From assembly GCA_907163375.1 (NCBI GenBank), contig CAJQUW010011637.1, positions 21,256-85,255 of the forward strand: 64,000 nt of DNA, written 5' to 3'. The stretch's first letter is position 1; each line of letters begins with the position of its first letter. Positions 58,744-64,000 of this stretch are shown here, in pieces. Origin of the DNA: Prostheceraeus crozeri. Taxonomy: Eukaryota; Platyhelminthes; Polycladida; Euryleptidae. Below the pieces are notes generated by a model. It was not told the DNA's origin, did no database searches, and saw only the letters and a program-made list of their open reading frames with translations. Position numbers and translations under genes: made by a program.

Positions 58744-59730
58744 TTATTGATTGGTTTCATTTTCTTCATTATTTAATTCTTTATTGTCTTCATTTAATTC
58801 TTTATTGTCTTCATTTAATTTTTGAATCGTTTCTATCTTATTTTGATATTTATGGTGATATTCTTGCAGTAACATTTTTAATTGTTGTTCATAATCTGTT
58901 TTACAATTTTGTAAACTTTCTTTTAAATTTTGTAATTTTTGTTGATATTCTAAAGATGAAGATAAATAATTGGAATAATAATCATAATTATAATTACTTC
59001 CTTTATAACTATTATGATTAATCATTATTGGTGATAATGTTTTTATAATTTCAAATTTTTCAGAGCATATTATATTTCCTTGGTAAAAAATATTATGATG
59101 CATGTAATTTCCTCTATCATTATATACTATTTCTGATTGACATAAATTTTTATTATTCAAATAATTTTTTTTTGAATCTGAGTAAAGTGGAGTAATATTA
59201 CCAATAGAAACATAATTCACATTTAATTCAGAAACATTTACTTTTATTAGTTTTTTATTCTTTTTATGAAACTTTATTAACCTATTATAATCATATGGAA
59301 ATTCATCTAAAACATTCGAAAGATCAAACTCATTTATATATTCTTTTTTGTCATAATGACTTAGTATTTCTTTGTGATATTCTGCAGGATGTAAATGTGC
59401 TATAATACTCCACAGAAAAGAATAATCATCTTCATTTTTTATGTTAATTATTTGTGGTGAACGGAAAGGTAAAGGAACATAACTACCACCAGTATTATTT
59501 TTATATTTATCAATTATTATTTTCTTAGATAGTATTTTAACAAATCTCCAACCAGATTCACGTAACTGGGCTTCAATTATACAATTTTCTAATTTATTTA
59601 TCATCGATTCAAATATAGGTTGTATATCATTTACATTATGAATTTCTTGTGAATTTGTAAAATGTCCTTGTATTATTTCTTCAGGAATTCCGTCAGGTCC
59701 ATTTTTTGTATAAAGTACTTCTACATTCAT
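58744..59730 (-). CDS. Fossil element: N-terminal region associated with the DNA polymerase
   Basis: A 328-residue frame. Its core (SGWRFVKILSKKIIIDKYKN, GSYVPLPFRSPQIINIKNED, SFLWSIIAHLHPAEYHKE) is a module nearly always found in front of invertebrate Polinton-type polymerases; its biochemical role is not established to my knowledge. The C-terminal end carries coiled-coil sequence and a small repeat (KLNEDNKELNEDNKELN). It lies directly upstream of the polymerase on the same strand. Whether it was a separate gene or the polymerase N-terminus is unclear. Confidence 0.55.
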   Translation of the reverse strand: MNVEVLYTKNGPDGIPEEIIQGHFTNSQEIHNVNDIQPIFESMINKLENCIIEAQLRESGWRFVKILSKKIIIDKYKNNTGGSYVPLPFRSPQIINIKNEDDYSFLWSIIAHLHPAEYHKEILSHYDKKEYINEFDLSNVLDEFPYDYNRLIKFHKKNKKLIKVNVSELNVNYVSIGNITPLYSDSKKNYLNNKNLCQSEIVYNDRGNYMHHNIFYQGNIICSEKFEIIKTLSPIMINHNSYKGSNYNYDYYSNYLSSSLEYQQKLQNLKESLQNCKTDYEQQLKMLLQEYHHKYQNKIETIQKLNEDNKELNEDNKELNNEENETNQ

Positions 59731-59838
59731 ATAACATTTGAAAGATTTATGAAATATTTTGAAAAAGTTTGTTAATACATTATAAAAAGTTTCATCGGTT
59801 TCATTATGTTCAACAGATTCATTAAATAAATATTTTAT

Positions 59839-59882
59839 ATAGAACCTTCGGTTCTATACCTTCGGTCTAGAACCTTCGGTTC
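59839..59882. terminator. Mini-hairpins at the end of a minus-strand gene
   Basis: TATAGAACC-TTC-GGTTCTATA (59838-59858), a weaker ACC-TTC-GGT, and GAACC-TTC-GGTTC (59870-59882) lie in tandem at the stop codon of the minus-strand frame ending at 59854. The same unit recurs at 59987-59999 next to GGGC-CAA-GCCC (59974-59984). Confidence 0.4.
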
Positions 59883-60168
59883 GTTCCGCTTCATCGGTTT
59901 TTTTAGTTTCATCAAATTCATCTATTTCCTTAAATTCATCAGTATCGCTAAATAAATATCTTCCATCTGGTACGGGCCAAGCCCTAGAACCTTCGGTTCG
60001 TACATGTTCATCTTCACTATTAAAAACTTTTTTATATTCCGAATGTGAATAATCATCAAATATTTTTTTAACTTTTATATCAGTAGGCAATGTTTCTAGA
60101 TAGTTTTTATAATTAATTAATTTTAATATATTTCCTTCATCAACTCGGTCTACATTTTGTAAATGCAA
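59854..60168 (-). CDS. Fossil element: small acidic protein with RTEGSR repeats, unrecognised
   Basis: A 104-residue frame, acidic in its second half (FSDTDEFKEIDEFDETKKTD). The hexapeptide RTEGSR appears twice (HVRTEGSRAWPVPDGRY and EAERTEGSRPKV), encoded by GC-rich AGAACCTTCGGTTC-type palindromes that stand out from the AT-rich background. No family recognised. It may be partly created by these small inserted repeats. Confidence 0.35.
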   Translation of the reverse strand: MHLQNVDRVDEGNILKLINYKNYLETLPTDIKVKKIFDDYSHSEYKKVFNSEDEHVRTEGSRAWPVPDGRYLFSDTDEFKEIDEFDETKKTDEAERTEGSRPKV

Positions 60169-60394
60169 TTTACTTTGTAAATGAGATTGTTAACCCCTTT
60201 TTTTGCAACTTTTTTTTACATAAGTTACAATAAAACTTGCTATTTTCCATTTTTTATTTTTTAAAGAAAAAATTTGTGTTTTAATTTTAGATATAAACAT
60301 TCTAATATCAAGGTCTTGAGAGTTATTTTATATTATTATATATTTCACGTTCTTTAGTTATTTTATTTTCTTTGTCACATTAAGTTTTATCACA
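60169..60394. other. Fossil element: AT-rich spacer
   Basis: T-rich runs, no supported coding. Likely promoter or intergenic region of the minus-strand genes. Confidence 0.3.
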
Positions 60395-61500
60395 TTAAGT
60401 TTTATCATATAACGTTTTATCATAAGATAATTTAAATTTATTTTCACTAACTATTGATTCTTCATCATCATCATCATAAATTGATTCTTCAACATCATAA
60501 ATTACACTTTTTGGTATAGAATGCCATTCCCTGATAGGAATATCTAATTCCAAATTATATTCGTTATTTGATAATAATATAATAGAGAAAAATAGTGGTC
60601 TTTGATCTCTTTTGGAAAATTTAATAACACCACAATAATCTGAATCATTTTTAGTTTTTATTAAAGATGATAAAATTTTAAATTGATTAGATGTAAATCC
60701 TAATTTAAATTTTGTAGACCCGACACATAGTTGTCTAACAGTATCTTCAACTATTCCATCATTATTATTTTCAATTGTAAGAAAATGAAATTTAGATAAA
60801 TTTTGATTATATGTAGTATTAATACCATGTTGAGATATAAATTTTTCTTCACTTAAATTTTTATAGTTACTAATATTTTTATAATCTTTGTTACCATTCA
60901 CACCTTTTTCAGATGTTTCAGAATCATCATCTATATTATCATCATCATTATTATCATCATTATTATTATAAGATTCTTTAAAATTATTATCAGATTCTTT
61001 AAAATTATTATGATTATGATTATGGTCATTGTTAATAGTATAAGGTGTTGTCCACACATAAATTTTCTCTTGTTGAGAGAAACCATTTATGTAAGATTTT
61101 AATAAATTGATATTTAAATTTGAATATAATCCTATATAAGTATCATTATCGTATCTTTCGGGCATTTCTGATGTTTCTTGTTTATAAATTGTATCACTAT
61201 AATATACTTGACATATGTTTTCTATCCAATCAGTATTACTAATTGGTAACACTGTCTCTAATAAATCCATAAACATTATTGTGACCAATTATGACCATGT
61301 ATTCTTTATTTAATTCAATATAAGCCGCATCATTATATTTGCTTACAATATCCATAAATTTTATAAATGGATCCCCCGGGAAAATACAATAGTTAGTTTC
61401 AATAGAAGGTAAACTTTTAGTCTGTCCTCTAAATATTTCGGCTTGTAATTCAAATAAAATATTTAACATCTGTACATGGATTATTATTATTATCAAAACA
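60395..61500 (-). pseudogene. Fossil element: unknown protein with Asn/Asp-rich linker, probably broken
   Basis: The right part reads LLFELQ-like sequence, FRGQTKSLPSIETNYCIFPG and VIIGHNNVYGFIRDSV; the larger left frame (60395-61288) has a low-complexity middle (NNNDDNNDDDNIDDDSETSE) and then VRQLCVGSTKFKLGFTSNQF and LELDIPIREWHSIPKS. The end has KTLYDKT-type repeats from a tandem AAGTTTTATCA sequence (60378-60425). No known domain; the asparagine/aspartate tract follows from AT-rich simple repeats. Confidence 0.35.
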
Positions 61501-61737
61501 TTTATTCTTAAATACCGATGATCTCGTCGAATAAGAAGAACAGAATGATACGGGCGAATATAATTTTTTTAAATTTGCTTTTTCCATTTTATATTTTTAT
61601 TAGAAAAAATTTTATTTTTTTCTCATTATATAAAAAGATTACATTTTTATTGTTAAAAAACGATGTTACCAAATGTTGGTGGAGGTGCATAGATCCCGAA
61701 TAATCGTGAATCAGAAATAGAAATAGAAAATTATATC
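61501..61737. other. Fossil element: divergent intergenic region
   Basis: Lies between minus-strand genes on the left and plus-strand genes on the right, so it should hold promoters for both. T- and A-rich runs only. Confidence 0.3.
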
Positions 61738-62547
61738 ATGAAAACTGTAGACGTTTTATCTGGTCCATTGCATCTTTCTATTCTTCCGCAACAAAATACA
61801 GGGTTAACAAATAAACAATATGTTGATACACAAATCAATGACTTAAAAGAAAAATATATAAACGATGTTTTGGTTCCACTGATGAATGAATTAAAGTTGC
61901 TTAAACTTAATGACAAATCATTAAACGAAAAATTATTAAAACTTGATAAAAAGGATAGAGAGCTAGAAGCAGATATAGCAAAACTTTTTAAAAAGATTTC
62001 AGAACAATCAAAAATTTTAATATTACTTTCTATAAATTTAAAATCTGCAGTCATTAAAAATAAACATCAGATAAAATTATGGAAAGAACAATTAGAAGAT
62101 GAATTAGAAAAACTACCTGAAAGAATTTAAAAAAATTTAAAGCAGTTACAAACTACATTCCAAAAAAGTGTTGATGAATTAAGTTCTAAAATTACTCAAC
62201 AAATGAAAAAGATGAATAGAATAACTAATGAAGTAAACTCACTTAATCAATAAGTTGATAAAATGAAAGATCCTAAAATCAATTTAGAAAATGAATTAAA
62301 GAAAAATTGACAAGAAAACTCTAAAGAAAATAAAGAACAGTTAGATTCTGTTAAAAGACAATTAGATGTCCTTAAAATTAAGTTAAATGCTCTTAAAACG
62401 GCATTGAAGATTAATTAGCAGAAAATGCAAGTTAATAGAAAAGAAATTAAAGTACATCACACGCTGCTTGACGCAATAGATAACGTGCAACGGAAAATTA
62501 ATAAAGTTATCTCGAAGTTGTTGTCCATTCACAAACGTAAATCTTGA
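61738..62547 (+). pseudogene. Fossil element: long coiled-coil, fibre-like protein, broken
   Basis: The N-terminus VDVLSGPLHLSILPQQNTGL with LTNKQYVDTQI resembles the junctions in phage and adenovirus-like fibre proteins ('...KQYVD...'). The rest is almost entirely coiled coil (LNEKLLKLDKKDRELEADIA; LDVLKIKLNALKTALKI). Lysine, glutamate, leucine and asparagine dominate. A receptor-binding fibre or scaffold role is inferred. Broken. Followed directly by a cluster of small hairpins. Confidence 0.4.
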
Positions 62548-62548
62548 T

Positions 62549-62605
62549 GGGACCAAAGGTCCTCAGGTTACTAACCTATAGAACCTTGTTCAGAGGCTTT
62601 AGCCG
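62549..62605. terminator. Cluster of mini-hairpins after the coiled-coil gene
   Basis: GGACC-AAA-GGTCC (62550-62562), AGGTT-ACT-AACCT (62565-62577) and GAAC-CTT-GTTC (62581-62591) stand in a row, each a perfect stem of 4-5 bp with a 3-nt loop, right after a stop codon. Hairpins mark transcript ends in mimivirus and its virophages; a similar role here is inference. Confidence 0.4.
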
Positions 62606-62680
62606 ATGATACACGTAAATCTTAACGTAAATATATTTTCCAAAAAGTCACATTTAATCCTAAAAAATGCCTATAATAAA

Positions 62681-63129
62681 ATGCCTATATATAAACACAA
62701 TCTTAAACATTTTGCTTCAAATCAAAAAATTGCTCATGAAACATCTATGAAATCTGTTTACCATTATGACAGTGTAGAAACAATTCAAAAGGAAGGAGCT
62801 GGCATCCTTTCTGGCATAGGAAGTATCGTTAACTTGATAAAAAATAATAAAGATTTGATTACATCTGCTGGTAAAGGAGCAGCTGCTATAGGTAGTACAG
62901 CTAGTGCCATATCAAATGCTGTTAAGTCTCAAAACGAATTAAAACAACTAGAAACTATTTGTAAACTTAAGAATGATTCTGAAGAACTAAAAAATTTAAA
63001 AAAACTTCAGAGGAAACAAAAAACAAAATTGCTAACATAGTACCTGATAGTAAACAGGAGAAAAAATCAGGCGTAGCCATAGAACGTTCAATTGAAGAAA
63101 TAAGAGGTAATGGTCTAGCAAAATTCTAA
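62681..63129 (+). pseudogene. Fossil element: small hydrophobic virion-type protein, broken
   Basis: From ATG at 62681: MPIYKHNLKHFASNQKIAHE, then GAGILSGIGSIVNLIKNNKD and GKGAAAIGSTASAISNAVKS, a glycine/alanine-rich amphipathic segment, and a basic helical tail. It lies directly before the probable major capsid gene. Small amphipathic proteins of this kind next to capsid genes (compare adenovirus pVI/pX) usually are internal virion proteins; that assignment is inference. Broken near its end. Confidence 0.4.
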
Positions 63130-63289
63130 AATTATATTTTAGTAAAATTTTTTAATAAATTTTTTTTTGTAAAATTTTTTTGTAAAATTTTTTAGTAAAA
63201 TTATTTAGTAAATTTTTTTAGTAAATTATTTTAGTAAAATTTTTTTGTGTATGAGAAAAACAAAAAAAGTCAAATTATTTTTTATAAAA
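63130..63289. promoter_or_regulatory. Fossil element: AT-only leader before the capsid gene
   Basis: A run of degenerate TTTAGTAAAATTTTTT units, almost pure A and T, directly upstream of the capsid ATG at 63290. Its position suits a late promoter or slippage-expanded spacer; no specific motif recognised. Confidence 0.3.
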
Positions 63290-64000
63290 ATGTCTTCTCT
63301 TATCGAAAATAAATTTAGATTAGACGATCCTCCGTTCGTCAGTTACAATCAAAAAAAGAATGACTATATAAGAATTGCTATGAATCCCGGATCTTCCAGT
63401 AGAGTAAATACTGGAGGAGATTTAATCTTTGAAGTTGATAATCAGCAAAGTTATTTATATTTACCTGGTTCCTTTTTACACTGTGAATATTCTTTATAAA
63501 GTGATGCCAATTTTACAACACCATTACCAGATACTGATAATATTGCACTAGAGAATAATTTCTTTCCAAGATTATTTACACAAATGCGTTTAGATGTTGC
63601 AACTCAAAATATAGAAAAACAATAAGTGATTCTCCAGGTGTAATTGATATAATGCTTAGATTTGTAACAATTTCTGAAAATAATAAAAAGCATGAAATTG
63701 AAGGTTGGTTTCCTGATACTAATGATGGTATAATTGTTGATGATTTAACTCACGCTGGAACAGATGCAGCAGGAATTGCGAAAGATGTAGAAAATATTGC
63801 AAATCATTTAAATAAAACAAACAATAGTGCATATAAAGAAAGACGTGAATTTAACAAGAAAAGTAAACAGACAGTTAATTGGTCATTGTCTCCATTATTT
63901 GGATATTTAGATTATGACAAAATATCATGTCAATTAAAATTTAAATAAATAATTCATCGTACAACAAATAATGAATTAATCTTTTCTGGTAAGACTGGAA
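63290..64000 (+). pseudogene. Fossil element: probable major capsid protein, broken, cut by the window
   Basis: Begins MSSLIENKFRLDDPPFVSYN. Recognisable stretches are NQQSYLYLPGSFLHCEYSL, LENNFFPRLFTQMRLDV, IEGWFPDTNDG and SLSPLFGYLDYDKISCQLKF. The order 'Y-I-G--L---...NN...LF....L...N ... FPL--LFGF--DY-K-...H-L-L-R...D' is typical of the double jelly-roll capsid protein of these elements. About 237 codons are in view of an expected 450 or more. Broken. Confidence 0.6.

Larger units (their letters stand above)
52200..64000. mobile_element. Polinton (Maverick)-type fossil, left part, runs off the window
   Basis: Visible parts in order: membrane protein, unknown protein, probable minor capsid and packaging ATPase on the plus strand; family B DNA polymerase, its N-terminal region and two unknown proteins on the minus strand; then coiled-coil protein, small hydrophobic protein and probable major capsid on the plus strand. 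That gene set, with protein-primed polymerase, A32-like ATPase and jelly-roll capsid, is the Polinton/adintovirus-like combination. Base composition is clearly more AT-rich than the flanks. It is broken, with of the order of ten to twenty breaks in view. The frames are still easy to read, which suggests a fairly young fossil. Integrase and protease are not in view; the left boundary is uncertain and may include the repeats from 49.85 kb. Confidence 0.85.

Noticed and set aside
59854-59999. Bacterial or mitochondrial contamination as explanation for GC-rich CCTTCGG words
   Set aside because: The words are short hairpins embedded in otherwise continuous AT-rich element sequence; no surrounding bacterial or mitochondrial genes.
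52200-64000. An alternative genetic code or programmed read-through in the Polinton-type element
   Set aside because: Interruptions involve all three stop codons and also changes of frame, and the host lectin exon reads normally with the standard code. Ordinary decay explains it better.
1-64000. CRISPR arrays, bacterial operons, rRNA or functional tRNA genes
   Set aside because: No direct-repeat/spacer periodicity of that kind, no ribosome-binding-site operons and no intact cloverleaf were seen; the sequence is eukaryotic with introns and transposons.

Overview
The window is AT-rich metazoan nuclear DNA. It has spliceosomal intron boundaries, host exons encoding secreted PAN plus C-type-lectin-like proteins, and a dense mix of DNA transposons, non-LTR retrotransposon pieces, a tRNA-derived SINE and one large Polinton-type fossil. 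The host is probably an invertebrate; nothing in the sequence fixes the species. Gene density is very low: one lectin exon is intact (16225-17019, minus), two paralogous lectin exons are decayed (5222-5989 and 42704-43460, minus), two paralogous open exons of an unrecognised protein are present (1-323 and 40064-40509, minus), and a few short possible exons occur.

The left 10 kb and the 40.0-45.4 kb block are two copies, in the same orientation, of one segmental duplication. Each copy carries the unknown exon, a lectin exon and the 3' end of a LINE. Copy A (1-9540) has extra DNA that copy B lacks: two copies of a 1.0-kb inverted-repeat element (here called E1), a 1.5-kb hAT-like element with a clean 8-bp target duplication, a 0.6-kb core inside a palindrome, and a 3.0-5.0 kb stretch with a 0.63-kb fold-back. 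Copy B therefore preserves empty sites for several insertions.

The 10-40 kb region is mostly transposon graveyard. It holds a 0.8-kb fold-back (13.2-14.0 kb), the intact lectin exon, a SINE, a LINE tail, a broken Tc1-like transposase (23.8-24.7 kb), several hairpins and palindromic MITEs (25.4-26.7 kb), the best full-length E1 copy (26.7-27.7 kb), a 1.55-kb element with long perfect terminal repeats (28.9-30.5 kb), a 3.65-kb piggyBac element whose transposase gene has two apparent introns (30.6-34.3 kb), a piggyBac-type MITE with TTAA on both sides (35.5-36.3 kb), and an internally deleted CR1/L2-like LINE (38.4-39.8 kb).

From 45.4 to 49.8 kb there is little apart from a LINE reverse-transcriptase remnant, a hairpin and a short repeat with a conserved coding-like segment. 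From 49.85 to 51.4 kb there is a peculiar GC-richer array of degenerate units of about 320 bp, and from 51.7 to 52.2 kb a second set of AT-rich repeats. From about 52.2 kb to the right edge the DNA becomes markedly more AT-rich and carries a Polinton (Maverick)-type fossil: a two-membrane-segment protein, probable minor capsid, packaging ATPase, protein-primed family B DNA polymerase, coiled-coil fibre-like protein, small hydrophobic protein and probable major capsid protein. It is clearly broken (of the order of ten to twenty breaks in the visible part) and runs off the window, so its right end, integrase and protease were not seen.
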